A stretch of DNA of 64,000 bases from Colwellia maritima (GTDB lineage: Bacteria; Pseudomonadota; Gammaproteobacteria; Enterobacterales; Alteromonadaceae), in contig NZ_JAKKSL010000001.1 of NCBI RefSeq assembly GCF_022669015.1, forward strand, positions 1,842,059 through 1,906,058, in the 5' to 3' direction. This document shows positions 1-9,507 of the stretch, one piece after another (the stretch's first letter is position 1; every line of letters starts with the position of its first letter). The translations under genes and the position numbers were made by a program. The notes under the pieces were generated by a model. That model worked only from the letters and a program-made list of their open reading frames with translations, was not told the DNA's origin and did not search any database.

Positions 1-1
1 G

Positions 2-2137
2 GTGGATGTTGTTATCGGCATAGCTTCATTAAGATCAATGCGGATATTTGTTTTGGGTGATGCCTACAAACCAGGTCAATACACGTTAAGTTCACTATCA
101 AGCATAACGCATGCTATTTTTGCCGCAGGTGGCATTAGTGATATTGGTAGTTTACGAAATATTCAACTAAAACGTGCGGGTAAAACAATAAAAACACTCG
201 ACTTATACGATTTACTTATTCATGGTGACTCTAGTGGTGATGTGTTACTACAATCGGGTGATGTGGTTTTTATTAATGCCGTAGGTAAAACAGTTTCTAT
301 TGATGGTGAAGTACGTCGCTTGACCATTTATGAATTAAAAGAGGGGGATGATTTCTTCGATGTAACAACGATGGCAGGGGGATTACTCCCAAGTGCGTAT
401 GCCAAATCTACTATTGTTGAACGTTATAACCAAAATAACCTGCGCAGTGTTATCAATTTAGATTTCACCAACCCAAAACAAATGGCACAAAAAGTTCAAG
501 GTGGTGACGAAATTCGTGTGATGAAAGCAGCTGATATGTTTTCAAAAACGGTCACACTTATTGGTGCTATTACTCGCCCGGGTAAATATCAATGGCATCA
601 AGCACAAAAAATTACGGACTTACTCCCCAAGGTTAACTCTCATTTGTTAGCTAATGCCGATTTAAACTATAGTTTAGTTATCCGTGAAATTGATATTGCG
701 CGAAATATAGAAGTGCTGCAATTTTCGTTAGCAAAAGCGATTAGTTCACCAGAATCAGATGATAATATTCAGTTACAACCACATGATAAAGTATTAATTT
801 TTTCGCAAGTTGAAAAATTAAGTGAAAATGCTATTGGCCTTGATGCATTAGCATTTACTCAAGAAGAGCTATTTATACAAGAGCAAAAACTCGCTAAGAA
901 AAAATTTAAAACGAAGCAGTTTTGGTTGGAGTACGGCGATCAAGAAAAATTATCAGAGCTTGATGAAGAAGAAAGTAATGCTGCAGAATTAATTAATCAA
1001 TCTATTGAACAAATGTCAGGTGGACAGGTAAAAGAAATTGTTGATATTAAAGAACTCGCGCTTTTTTCCCGCCAACGGTTATTACTCCCCATAATTCAGA
1101 AATTAAAACGTCAAGGCGCTGCAGGACAGCCCATTCAGTTAGTTGAAGTTGATGGAGCGGTTAAGTTTCCTGGAGTGTATCCGCTTGCAATCAATGGTAG
1201 AATTGATGATTTAGTTGCCGCAGCAGGTGGTTTAGATGAATCTGCATATTTGGTAAGGGCTGATGTAACGAGAAGCCAATTAAACAGCCGGGGTGTAACG
1301 AAAAAGTCACTTTCCATCGATTTGTCGGCAGCGTTAAATGGTGACAATAAAGCTAATTTATTATTACAAAGTAAAGATAGAATTAATATTCATCAAATTC
1401 CTGCGTGGAGTGAAAACCATGTAGTTGAACTTCGGGGCGAGTTTGTTTTTCCAGGGAAATACACTATTCGCCGAGGTGAAAAATTATCTGATCTTATTGA
1501 TAAAGCAGGCGGTTTTACCTCGTTTGCTCACCAAGAAGGTTCTGTGTTTACTCGTGTTAAACTTAAAGAGTTAGAGCAGCAAAACTTAATTAAGTTAGCC
1601 GGTGATTTACGAATTGAAATGGCATCAAAATCATTATCAGATAAGAACTTTTCACAGTCATACACTGAAGTTCAGAAGATGTTGCAAGATATAACGAAAT
1701 TACAACCAATAGGACGTTTAATTCTAGATCTACCCAAAGTGGTGAAAGAGAATAACTATGATGTGCTATTAGAAAATGGTGATGTACTTTATGTTCCTAC
1801 AATGAAAAACTCAGTGAATGTAATAGGGCAAGTACAAGTTGCTTCATCACATATTTATGATAGTAGTTTACGAGCTGAGGATTATTTAGCTCAAAGTGGA
1901 GGCAGCAAAAAACGTGCTGACGACGAAAGAATTTATATCATCTCCGCCAATGGCAGTATTAAGCTTATGGAAGGTGGCAATTGGTTTTCAAGCGAAGGTA
2001 ATAATGTTGTAAAACCGGGTGATACAGTTGTAGTGCCACTAGATACCGAGTATATGGACAATATTAGTTTATGGACAAGTGCAACAACAATTATGTATAA
2101 CACTGCTGTAGCGGTTGCCGCTATTAGTGGTATCTAA
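2..2137 (+). CDS. SLBB-repeat polysaccharide export protein, 5' truncated
   Basis: This is the C-terminal 711 residues of an outer-membrane polysaccharide export protein of the Wza/SLBB class; the true start lies upstream of the window. About six SLBB-like units are visible, each with a G-x-(V/F)-x-x-P-G-x-Y core and a following (A)AGG: near residues 13-43, 97-127, 183-208, 377-409, 470-500 and 605-635. A charged, Lys/Glu-rich linker (about 285-345) separates the first three from the rest. The protein ends in a short hydrophobic stretch. SLBB proteins form the export channel for capsule or exopolysaccharide. Tandem tviB, tviC and a Wzz-like gene follow on the same strand, which supports a role in export of a HexNAcA-containing polymer. 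The unusual length and SLBB number resemble the large Wza-like proteins of Alteromonadales rather than the 380-residue E. coli Wza. Confidence 0.85.
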   Translation: MDVVIGIASLRSMRIFVLGDAYKPGQYTLSSLSSITHAIFAAGGISDIGSLRNIQLKRAGKTIKTLDLYDLLIHGDSSGDVLLQSGDVVFINAVGKTVSIDGEVRRLTIYELKEGDDFFDVTTMAGGLLPSAYAKSTIVERYNQNNLRSVINLDFTNPKQMAQKVQGGDEIRVMKAADMFSKTVTLIGAITRPGKYQWHQAQKITDLLPKVNSHLLANADLNYSLVIREIDIARNIEVLQFSLAKAISSPESDDNIQLQPHDKVLIFSQVEKLSENAIGLDALAFTQEELFIQEQKLAKKKFKTKQFWLEYGDQEKLSELDEEESNAAELINQSIEQMSGGQVKEIVDIKELALFSRQRLLLPIIQKLKRQGAAGQPIQLVEVDGAVKFPGVYPLAINGRIDDLVAAAGGLDESAYLVRADVTRSQLNSRGVTKKSLSIDLSAALNGDNKANLLLQSKDRINIHQIPAWSENHVVELRGEFVFPGKYTIRRGEKLSDLIDKAGGFTSFAHQEGSVFTRVKLKELEQQNLIKLAGDLRIEMASKSLSDKNFSQSYTEVQKMLQDITKLQPIGRLILDLPKVVKENNYDVLLENGDVLYVPTMKNSVNVIGQVQVASSHIYDSSLRAEDYLAQSGGSKKRADDERIYIISANGSIKLMEGGNWFSSEGNNVVKPGDTVVVPLDTEYMDNISLWTSATTIMYNTAVAVAAISGI

Positions 2138-2161
2138 TAAAATTTAAAACGGAAGAGTGTA

Positions 2162-3441
2162 ATGACACACACATTAAGTGAAGTAAAAATAGCAATAATA
2201 GGTTTGGGTTATGTTGGTTTACCCCTGGCAGTCGAATTTGGTAAAAAATACCCTACGATAGGCTTTGATATTAATAGCCAACGTGTACAAGAGTTAGAGC
2301 AAGGACACGATTTTACGCGGAAGTATCTAAAGACGAATTGGCTGACTCAGCCTTTATTTCATATGCTTGTGATGTTGAGGCATTAAAAGCCAGTAATGTC
2401 TATATTGTCACTGTTCCAACGCCTATTGATGAACACAAACAGCCTGATTTAACACCATTAATCAAAGCTAGCCAGATGTTGGCTAACGTGATTAGCAAGG
2501 GTGATATAGTTATCTATGAATCAACTGTTTACCCAGGTGCTACTGAAGATGTTTGTATTCCACAAATTGAAAAAAACTCTGGTTTGGTATTTAACAAAGA
2601 CTTTTTTGCCGGTTATTCGCCAGAACGAATTAATCCTGGCGACAAAGAGCACAGAGTCACTAATATTTTAAAAGTGACCTCAGGCTCAACTCCTGAAATA
2701 GCGGCGTTTATTGATAGTCTATATAGTTCTATTATTACAGGCGGCACTTATAAAGCCTCAAGTATACAAGTAGCTGAAGCGGCAAAAGTCATTGAAAATA
2801 CCCAACGTGACTTGAATATCGCCTTAATCAACGAATTAGCTGTAATTTTCAATAAACTCAATATTGATACCGAAGAAGTACTTAAAGCCGCAGGTACCAA
2901 ATGGAACTTTTTACCGTTTCGTCCAGGCTTAGTAGGGGGTCATTGTATTGGTGTTGATCCTTATTATCTAACGCACAAAGCACAATCTATTGGTTACAAC
3001 CCAGAAGTTATTTTAGCTGGTCGTCGTATTAACGACGGCATGGGAGCTTATGTCGTATCACAACTTATTAAAACCATGATAAAGCGAAATATTGCCGTTA
3101 ATGGTGCCAATGTTTTAGTGATGGGATTGACCTTTAAAGAAAATTGCCCTGATGTACGTAATACTAAAATTGTTGATATTCTAGCTGAGCTTGCTGAGTT
3201 TAATACTAATGTTGATGTTTATGATCCTTGGGTTAATCCGAAAGAAGCAAAACATGAATACGGTGTTGATTTGATCGAAGAACCTAAAACGGCACATTAT
3301 GATGCGGTTATTTTTGCTGTAGCACACAAGCAGTTCAAAGCATTGTCAAATGAAGATATTAAAGGGTTAATGCACCCTGAACACGTTATTTACGATTTAA
3401 AATATATGCTTGATCCTCAGTTAGCGGATATTCGCTTATAA
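2162..3441 (+). CDS. tviB: UDP-N-acetylglucosamine 6-dehydrogenase (TviB/WbpO type), frame-disrupted
   Basis: NAD-dependent oxidation of UDP-GlcNAc (or UDP-GalNAc) at C6 to the uronic acid, a cytoplasmic step in making HexNAcA-containing surface glycans. The N-terminal Rossmann motif GLGYVGLP is at residues 14-21. The catalytic-Cys motif [11 protein letters not shown] and the UDP-binding C-terminal domain are intact. The reading frame changes at about 2315-2320: the upstream frame runs GHDFTR, the downstream frame continues [12 protein letters not shown], exactly as homologues read, so one base is missing. The joined protein is about 426 aa, normal for the family. The start is ATG 25 bp after the SLBB gene with GGAAG upstream. 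It is followed 89 bp later by tviC, the usual partner. Specificity for GlcNAc versus GalNAc cannot be read from the sequence. Confidence 0.9.
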
Positions 3442-3530
3442 TTGTTGAATATTAAGCAATCCCCGTTGGCTAGCGTATCGTCTATTTTGGGGCAATAAAC
3501 AGGTAATCGAAAAATACAAGGCAATAAATA

Positions 3531-4571
3531 ATGACTCGTTATACAGAAATAAAACAACAATTAATGGCTAACTCTAAAACGTGGTTGGTAACCGGTTGCG
3601 CGGGTTTTATTGGTTCTAACTTATTAGAAACACTCTTATTGTTAAATCAAAAAGTGGTAGGGTTAGACAATTTTGCTACAGGTCATCAGCATAATTTAGA
3701 TGAAGTACAAACACAGGTATCAACGCAGCAATGGAAAAATTTCACTTTTATTGAAGGCGATATTCGACAAAGTGAAGATTGTATTAAAGCAATTGGAACC
3801 AAAAATAACCGTGTCGATTATATTCTACATCAAGCGGCTCTAGGCTCAGTGCCTCGCTCCATCGTTGATCCTATATTAACTAATTCAGCTAATATCACTG
3901 GTTTTTTGAATATGCTTGTTGCGGCAAAAGATGCTGAAGTAGAAAGTTTCGTTTATGCAGCCTCTAGTTCAACATACGGTGACCACCCAACGTTGCCTAA
4001 AGTCGAAGAAAATATCGGTAAACCACTTTCACCCTATGCTGTTACTAAATATGTTAATGAGCTCTATGCTGATGTTTTTAATAAAACCTATGGATTAAAT
4101 ACCACAGGTTTACGTTATTTCAATGTTTTTGGTAAAAGACAAGACCCCGACGGTGCTTATGCTGCAGTCATTCCTAAATGGACTGCGGCAATGATCGAAA
4201 ACCAAGCAATATATGTGAATGGTGATGGCGAAACCGGCCGAGATTTTTGCTTTATAGAAAATGCAGTACAAGCGAATATTTTAGCGGCAACGGCTGACTT
4301 AAGTGGTAAAAATCAAGTTTATAATGTTGCTTTGGGTGATAGAACAACATTAAACGAATTATTTGATAGTCTGAAAAACGCTTTACAATCTAATGGTGTA
4401 TCATATCAAAATCCTCCAGTTTATCGTGATTTTAGAGCAGGGGATGTACGTCACTCGCAAGCTGATATTTCTAAAGCAAAAAATATGATTGGTTTTGAGC
4501 CAGAGTTTAAAATACAGCAAGGTATTGATAAAGCTATGCCTTGGTACATCGATTTTTTGACAAAAAAATAG
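3531..4571 (+). CDS. tviC: UDP-HexNAcA C4-epimerase (TviC/WbpP type)
   Basis: Extended short-chain dehydrogenase that interconverts the gluco and galacto configuration at C4 of UDP-N-acetylhexosaminuronate (TviC) or UDP-GlcNAc (WbpP). The Rossmann motif TGCAGFIG is at residues 21-28, the catalytic serine region ASSSTYG at 144-150, and the YxxxK pair is Tyr169/Lys173 (YAVTK). At 346 aa it is full length and intact. The roughly 20-residue N-terminal extension before the Rossmann fold is typical of the TviC/WbpP group. The pairing with tviB immediately upstream points to the Vi-antigen-like route to UDP-GalNAcA. The genes needed to assemble Vi antigen itself are not here. Confidence 0.88.
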   Translation: MTRYTEIKQQLMANSKTWLVTGCAGFIGSNLLETLLLLNQKVVGLDNFATGHQHNLDEVQTQVSTQQWKNFTFIEGDIRQSEDCIKAIGTKNNRVDYILHQAALGSVPRSIVDPILTNSANITGFLNMLVAAKDAEVESFVYAASSSTYGDHPTLPKVEENIGKPLSPYAVTKYVNELYADVFNKTYGLNTTGLRYFNVFGKRQDPDGAYAAVIPKWTAAMIENQAIYVNGDGETGRDFCFIENAVQANILAATADLSGKNQVYNVALGDRTTLNELFDSLKNALQSNGVSYQNPPVYRDFRAGDVRHSQADISKAKNMIGFEPEFKIQQGIDKAMPWYIDFLTKK

Positions 4572-4792
4572 AAAATACGGTAGTTAAAACTACTCAGCTT
4601 ACGTTAGGAATGTTATGTGTTGGTTTTTATATAACACCAACAAAACACCTTGATATTTGCATGAGCAAGGTATCTTGGTTTTAGTGTTGTTATGTAAGTA
4701 TCGTAACGTTAATATCTGCTCTTTTGTATTAGATTAAATAACATATTGAGCGCTTAACAAATAATAAAATATTGGATTGGTGAATAAATTAA
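4572..4792 (+). other. Intergenic region between tviC and wzz with short inverted repeats
   Basis: No open gene. It holds three short inverted repeats: GTAGTT-AA-AACTAC at 4580-4593 right after the tviC stop, TGTTGGT/ACCAACA at 4618-4642 and ACCTTG/CAAGGT at about 4647-4671. None is followed by a clear T-run, so I do not call a terminator. The wzz promoter probably lies in the AT-rich second half. Confidence 0.4.
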
Positions 4793-5944
4793 GTGTCAAA
4801 TAACCTAGATAAAAGCATAAATAATAACTCAATTGATAACGCTACTGTTAGTTCAACGGATAGTGCAACCGATACATCATCGGATAGTTCAGTTAAACAC
4901 TCAGATAAGCAACATCAAGCACCCCAAGGTAATGCCAATCCCGTCGAAAATACTTTCACAACTGATGCTGTGTTACAACAACAAATGTTACTCATGCAAA
5001 TGCAGCAAAATCAGTCGAAATCAGATGAAATCAATTTAGATGAATTATGGCGTGTTATCTGGGCAGGAAAATTAACCATTATCCTTATCAGTATTGTTTT
5101 TGCCATAGCCACTATATTTTATGCACTTGCTCAACCCAATATTTATAAAGCTTCTACAATAGTAGCTCCAGTATCAAACGAAGCCGGCGCAGGCGGTTTA
5201 TCAGCTTTAGCAGGGCAGTTTGGTGGTCTAGCTAGTATGGCAGGTATCAATTTAGGGGCAGGACAAAGTGATAAAACCGATTTGGCTTTAGAAATAATAA
5301 AGTCGCGGTCATTTATCCAACGGTTTATTGCGAAATATGAACTACTTGTACCGCTTATGGCTGCCGAAGGTTGGGACATGACTACAAATACCTTGATTAT
5401 TGATCAAGCGATTTACGACCCAGATAATAAAAAATGGAAACGAGAAGTAAAACTACCAAAAAAAGCGGAACCATCCTATTGGGAAGCGTTTGTCGTGTTC
5501 TCTAACCTACTCAGTGTTTCTCAAGATAAAAGTAGTTCAATGATTACAATAGATCTCGAGTATTTTTCGCCGTTCATGGCACAGCAATGGTTAACTTGGT
5601 TAGTTAATGATGTAAATGAATACATGAGAGAGCAAGACAAAAAAGAAGCACAGGACTCTATTAATTATTTAACTACACAATTAAAAGAAACCAAGGTAGC
5701 ATCCATGGAAACTGTGTTTTATCAGTTAATAGAAGAACAAACAAAAAATATGATGTTAACGCAAGTAAAAACCGAATATGTATTGAAAACGGTTGATCCC
5801 GCACAAGTCCCTGAAGAAAAGGCAAAACCAAAACGGGCATTAATCGTTGTTTTAGGTACTGTTTTAGGTGGATTGATATCGTTAATTATAATATTTGTGC
5901 GCCACTTCGCTACTAAAAATAAAACGGCCGTAGTTAATACTTAA
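4793..5944 (+). CDS. Wzz-family polysaccharide chain-length determinant
   Basis: Inner-membrane protein of the polysaccharide co-polymerase class, which controls length of surface glycan chains. 383 aa. The first 80 residues are a polar, Ser/Asn/Gln-rich cytoplasmic tail with a Met/Gln stretch (about 62-75). A transmembrane helix follows at about 93-113, then a periplasmic domain containing a Gly/Ala-rich loop (about 130-155) and an amphipathic part ending in coiled-coil-like sequence. A second helix lies at about 348-368, just after a PxxP-K-PKR segment typical of Wzz. The start is a GTG without a strong ribosome site, so the exact N-terminus is uncertain. There is no C-terminal tyrosine-kinase domain. 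It is last in the export/tviB/tviC group. Confidence 0.85.
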   Translation: MSNNLDKSINNNSIDNATVSSTDSATDTSSDSSVKHSDKQHQAPQGNANPVENTFTTDAVLQQQMLLMQMQQNQSKSDEINLDELWRVIWAGKLTIILISIVFAIATIFYALAQPNIYKASTIVAPVSNEAGAGGLSALAGQFGGLASMAGINLGAGQSDKTDLALEIIKSRSFIQRFIAKYELLVPLMAAEGWDMTTNTLIIDQAIYDPDNKKWKREVKLPKKAEPSYWEAFVVFSNLLSVSQDKSSSMITIDLEYFSPFMAQQWLTWLVNDVNEYMREQDKKEAQDSINYLTTQLKETKVASMETVFYQLIEEQTKNMMLTQVKTEYVLKTVDPAQVPEEKAKPKRALIVVLGTVLGGLISLIIIFVRHFATKNKTAVVNT

Positions 5945-5958
5945 TACTTATACTGAAG

Positions 5959-5997
5959 AGTTAAATAGTAGAGTAGAATTAACTATACTATTTAACT
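5959..5997 (+). terminator. Hairpin after wzz (possible terminator)
   Basis: A perfect 12-bp inverted repeat, AGTTAAATAGTA and TACTATTTAACT, with a 15-base loop starts 14 bp after the wzz stop. There is no T-run because a dispersed repeat begins immediately downstream. Termination here is inferred from position. Confidence 0.4.
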
Positions 5998-5998
5998 A

Positions 5999-6160
5999 AT
6001 ACCAATCTCAGCAACTATGTGATCATTTCTACTTGCTAAAATCACCCACTACATCGTTATTTATTTAATAATAAGAACAACTCGTTATTGAAATAAATGC
6101 CTTGTATTTTGCCATTTTTTCTACGTATAAAATAGATCACTTAATTAATGAAATTGGTAT
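5999..6160. repeat. 162-bp dispersed palindromic repeat (MITE-like), copy 1
   Basis: The element begins ATACCAATCTCA and ends TGAAATTGGTAT, so its ends are inverted repeats of one another. Its whole length matches the reverse complement of 31560-31720, including the internal blocks GATCATTTC, AATAACGAGTTGTTC and TTAATTAAGTGATC. It carries no open frame. It sits between wzz and a small gene on the other strand. Confidence 0.85.
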
Positions 6161-6295
6161 AACTATTTATGACATTACTTATCTGTGTTGGACGATAATT
6201 AATGAATTACCGCCATAATCTTCAATAAAAAGTTTAGAGGATCACTCTCATTGTTGATAGACCGATGAGCTATGCTAACGTAATTAACTTACTCT
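6161..6295. other. Rest of intergenic region after repeat copy 1
   Basis: AT-rich sequence between the dispersed repeat and the stop of the PH-domain gene on the minus strand. I see no gene, terminator or conserved motif in it. Confidence 0.3.
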
Positions 6296-6673
6296 TTAGT
6301 CAAGGACATATTGACTGATATATTGATTAAATTGTATAAGATCAAACGAGCCACTAATTTCAAATCTAGCCATGCCTAGCTCACTTAAATAAACCTCAAT
6401 TTCACAGTCTAAATCCAAGGTACCAGATGACTCAACTGAAAAAGCTTGAATTTTACTGTATGGTAAAGAGGTATAATCTACTTTAGAGCCCGTAATACCT
6501 TGAACATTAGCTGCAATAATTCTTTTATTTGTAAAAACAACTTGGTCTCTAATACTTTTAAATGCGGCAAAAATAGACTCTCCATCAATCATAAACTTAT
6601 GGAAATCTTCTCTCACTTTTTCTGGTTCTATAGGTTTTAACTTAAAAACCGATGAATTCTCAAAATCTATCAT
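6296..6673 (-). CDS. Bacterial PH-domain protein
   Basis: Small soluble protein of about 125 aa that resembles the bacterial pleckstrin-homology family (PF08000 type). A central F-T-N-K-R-I-I-A segment is followed by a Y-S-K-I-Q-A-F-S-V-E-S-S-G-T-L-D-L-D-C-E-I core and a C-terminal helix, the usual order in these domains. The start chosen is the Met at 6673, which has GGAG a few bases upstream; an earlier in-frame Met at 6706 lacks one. It stands alone between two unrelated loci. The family is known for membrane- or protein-binding folds, but the role is unknown. Confidence 0.65.
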   Translation of the reverse strand: MIDFENSSVFKLKPIEPEKVREDFHKFMIDGESIFAAFKSIRDQVVFTNKRIIAANVQGITGSKVDYTSLPYSKIQAFSVESSGTLDLDCEIEVYLSELGMARFEISGSFDLIQFNQYISQYVLD

Positions 6674-7039
6674 ACATACTCCATAGTCGAATGATTGTTT
6701 AAACATAATGGCTTCCCACTAAACTAGCGTCCTTGTTGCGGGTTAACGTCAAAAATCAAAGCCATATTAGTGTGTTAAATAACTAAAGTGGAAGCTAGTA
6801 CGAATAACTTTAACACAATTTTTATCGGATCCGTTACCCATAAAATCTATCTATAAAAACCTCAAATACTCTAATGTTGACATCCCTTTTTACTATGCTA
6901 AACTAATTAACTAAATCGGTTTAGTAAATCGTTTCGCTGTTTTGTTAGTTAGCTAATTAACACAGCTAATTAACTTAGTAAAACAGTTTGCCTCATCATG
7001 TTAGTAGCTGTTTATTGTTGTAAAGAGTGAGGAGATAAG
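6674..7039 (+). other. Promoter region of the mannonate dehydratase operon
   Basis: 366 bp with no gene. It contains the operator palindrome at 6911-6924, a TTAGTAAAACAGTTT imperfect copy near 6974 and a strong GAGGAG ribosome site just before the TTG start at 7040. Confidence 0.5.
6911..6924 (+). promoter_or_regulatory. LacI-type operator CTAAATCGGTTTAG, site 1
   Basis: A near-perfect palindrome with central CG, 115 bp before the mannonate dehydratase start. The 20 bases from 6912 are identical to those upstream of the TonB receptor at 12579-12598, and the 14-mer recurs at 22338-22351. The form suits a LacI-family repressor; the one at 22421-23435 is the obvious candidate. Confidence 0.7.
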
Positions 7040-8257
7040 TTGAAAATTAGAGAAATTAAAGTATTTGTCTGTAGCCCCGGAAGAAATTTCGTTACCGTGA
7101 AAGTAATTACTGACGAAGGTACTTATGGTTTAGGCGATGCAACAGTAAATGGCCGAGAAATGGCGGTTGTCGCTTATTTAGAAGAACATGTAGCTCCTTG
7201 TTTGATCGGTCGCGACCCTCAAGAAATTGAAGATATTTGGCAATACTTATACAAAGGCGTTTACTGGCGCAAAGGGCCTATTACTATGGCAGCAATTGCG
7301 GCTATAGATATGGCTCTTTGGGACATTAAAGGTAAAGTTGCTAATTTACCTGTATATCAATTATTAGGCGGGAAAAGCCGTAAGGGTGTTACTTTTTACG
7401 CACACGCAAACGGTGAAAGTATTAATGATACGTTAGATAAAGTTCAAGAGCATATTGATAATGGTTTTAAAGCCGTTCGTTTACAATCGGCTATTCCCGG
7501 CTTAAAAGTTACTTACGGTGTACTTGGCGATAAAAAAGATTATTTTGAGTTACAAGGGAGTCGGCCATTACCGCCAGAGGAAGAATGGTCAACAGCTAAA
7601 TACTTTAACTCAATTGTTGAGTTATTTAAAAAAGCCCGTGAACGTTTTGGTTATGAAGTGCATTTTACTCACGATGTTCACAGTCGTTTAACCCCCATTG
7701 AAGCGGCAAAATTGGGGAAATTATTAGAGCCTTATAATTTATTCTTCCTTGAAGATGGCGCTATAGCAGAAAATCAAGACAGCTACAAACTTGTGCGTCA
7801 TCACACTACCACACCGTTAGCGATTGGTGAAACCTATAACACTATTTGGGACTGTAAAGACCTTATTCAAAATCAATTAATTGATTATATTCGTGTAGCC
7901 GCAACACATGCCGGTGGTATTACTGCACTTAAGCGTATTACTGATTTTGCCAGTATATATAATGTTAAAACTGCACCACATGGCGCGCCTGACTTATCAC
8001 CAATATGTTTTGCCGCACATATGCATTTAAATATTTGGGCACCTAATTTTGGTATTCAGGAGTTTGTTGGTTTTGGTAATGAACAGTTAAATCGCATTTT
8101 TAAACACAAATTCACTTTAGAAAATGGCATGGGCATGATGAGTGAGGCACCGGGTTTAGGTGTTGAATTTGATGAAGAAGCGGCAGCTGAGTATCCATAT
8201 AAGCGTTCATATTTACCGGTAAGTCGATTAGAAGATGGAACGCTCTGGAACTGGTAA
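7040..8257 (+). CDS. manD: D-mannonate dehydratase, enolase superfamily (ManD/RspA type)
   Basis: Dehydrates D-mannonate to 2-keto-3-deoxygluconate in the cytoplasm with Mg2+. 405 aa, full length. Metal ligands of the ManD subgroup are visible at Asp212, Glu238 and Glu264, with the acid/base His214 in DVHSRLTP and His314 in HGAPDLSP. Family knowledge: an Ala at the position of Ala316 goes with efficient mannonate dehydratases, whereas Pro goes with weak ones, so this enzyme is predicted active. The start is TTG with a strong GAGGAG site; no better ATG is near. First gene of an operon with a Gfo/Idh oxidoreductase and an SSS symporter, behind the CTAAATCGGTTTAG operator. A gluconate or other acid sugar substrate remains possible. 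Confidence 0.85.
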   Translation: MKIREIKVFVCSPGRNFVTVKVITDEGTYGLGDATVNGREMAVVAYLEEHVAPCLIGRDPQEIEDIWQYLYKGVYWRKGPITMAAIAAIDMALWDIKGKVANLPVYQLLGGKSRKGVTFYAHANGESINDTLDKVQEHIDNGFKAVRLQSAIPGLKVTYGVLGDKKDYFELQGSRPLPPEEEWSTAKYFNSIVELFKKARERFGYEVHFTHDVHSRLTPIEAAKLGKLLEPYNLFFLEDGAIAENQDSYKLVRHHTTTPLAIGETYNTIWDCKDLIQNQLIDYIRVAATHAGGITALKRITDFASIYNVKTAPHGAPDLSPICFAAHMHLNIWAPNFGIQEFVGFGNEQLNRIFKHKFTLENGMGMMSEAPGLGVEFDEEAAAEYPYKRSYLPVSRLEDGTLWNW

Positions 8258-8340
8258 TTGATGGTGTTGGTAGAGAAGCATAGTCGTTCTTACATAGAGA
8301 TAAAGGCATTTATTTAAATGTTAAAGTATTAGGAAAAATC

Positions 8341-9493
8341 ATGAGTAATAAAGTAAAAGTATTAGTTCACGGTACTGGTTTTGCAGGACAAGGTCACGCT
8401 GAAGCCTTCAGATATCTTGGCGCAGAAGTTGTTGGTATGGTAGGCAGAACGGAAAGTGTTGTTCATAAAGTGGCACAAGATATGGGTATTCCGTATGCAG
8501 GTACAGATTGGCAACAAGCTCTTGAAAATTGTAAGCCTGATGTGGTTTCTATCGCAACACCTGGAGGGGCACATGTAGAGCCTATTAAACAAGCAATTGC
8601 TTTTGGGTGTCATATTTTTTGTGATAAACCACTGACTGCTGATGGCGATACGTCAACAGAGTTATATGAATTAGCCGTAGCAAAAGGTGTAAAAACTGCT
8701 TTCGCCTCAAGCTTCAGATACATGCCAGAAATATTACACGCTAAACGGTTAGTGGCAGAAGGAGCCATTGGCGAACCTTTGGAGGTTGAGTGTATTTCTC
8801 ATTTTAATTTAGAACGAGATATTCCTTTCGGTTGGTCGCATCGACAAGAAGACGGTGGTGGGCGTCTCAATAATAACTTTACCCACATGATGTCACTTGT
8901 TACCTCTGTCGTGGGAGAAAAAATATTATCTATTATGGGGGAAGTACGTGATGATTTAGGTAGGGCACCTATTGTTGAAGGTGTTCATAACTTTAAAACC
9001 CGTCGAGACTTTATACCAGAAGATGTGAATGATCCCTCATTAAAATGGGGTGAATCTAACGTTGAATGGTCTTATACCGTGCTCGCTCAGTTAGAAAGTG
9101 AGTTTGCTAAAAAGCCTGTATCTGTGATGTTCAAACATGGAGGACTTCATCCTCGTTTCAATGAAGATCATATCGTTTTCTATGGTAGCAAGGGGGCTAT
9201 TTATATTAAAGGTCATTATGGCGCGGGTCCTCTTTACCTTTATGGTGAACATAACGGTGGCGATAAAAATGAATGGTTAGAAAAAGCATTGCCAACAGAT
9301 ATAGCTGCCGATGTTCCCAATGTTGAAGGTGATACCGAAAGAAATTGGCGTTATCTTATTCGTGAAATGGTTAAAGATATCCATGGAGAAAAAGTATCAC
9401 CTTATCAAACCTTTAAAGAAGGTAGTCAATACCAAAGAACTTATTGACTTGATTCGGAAAAATAATTACTGGGTAGACGTAAGTAAGCTTTAA
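8341..9493 (+). CDS. Gfo/Idh/MocA-family NAD(P)-dependent oxidoreductase, frame-disrupted near C-terminus
   Basis: Two-domain sugar dehydrogenase. The N-terminal Rossmann fold has G-T-G-F-A-G-Q-G at about residues 11-18. The family EKP motif appears as CDKP near residue 97, where the Lys contributes to catalysis. The downstream alpha/beta substrate domain includes GGGRLNNNFTHM. The frame closes early at about 9432; the continuation in another frame reads KELIDLIRKNNYW and stops at 9493, so the joined protein is about 383 aa. Lies 83 bp after manD and 14 bp before the symporter. No UxuB-type fructuronate reductase is present in the window, so this enzyme may make or use the sugar acid handled by ManD. 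The substrate is not readable from sequence. Confidence 0.75.
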
Positions 9494-9507
9494 TAAAGGT
9501 TGATAAC

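Noticed and set aside
2162..3441. TviB/TviC as proof of a Vi-antigen capsule locus
   Set aside because: The pair makes UDP-HexNAcA for many surface glycans; tviD, tviE and Vex export genes are absent from the window.
4580..4593. GTAGTTAAAACTAC palindrome as tviC terminator or regulator site
   Set aside because: Six-base arms, no T-run and no second copy in the window.
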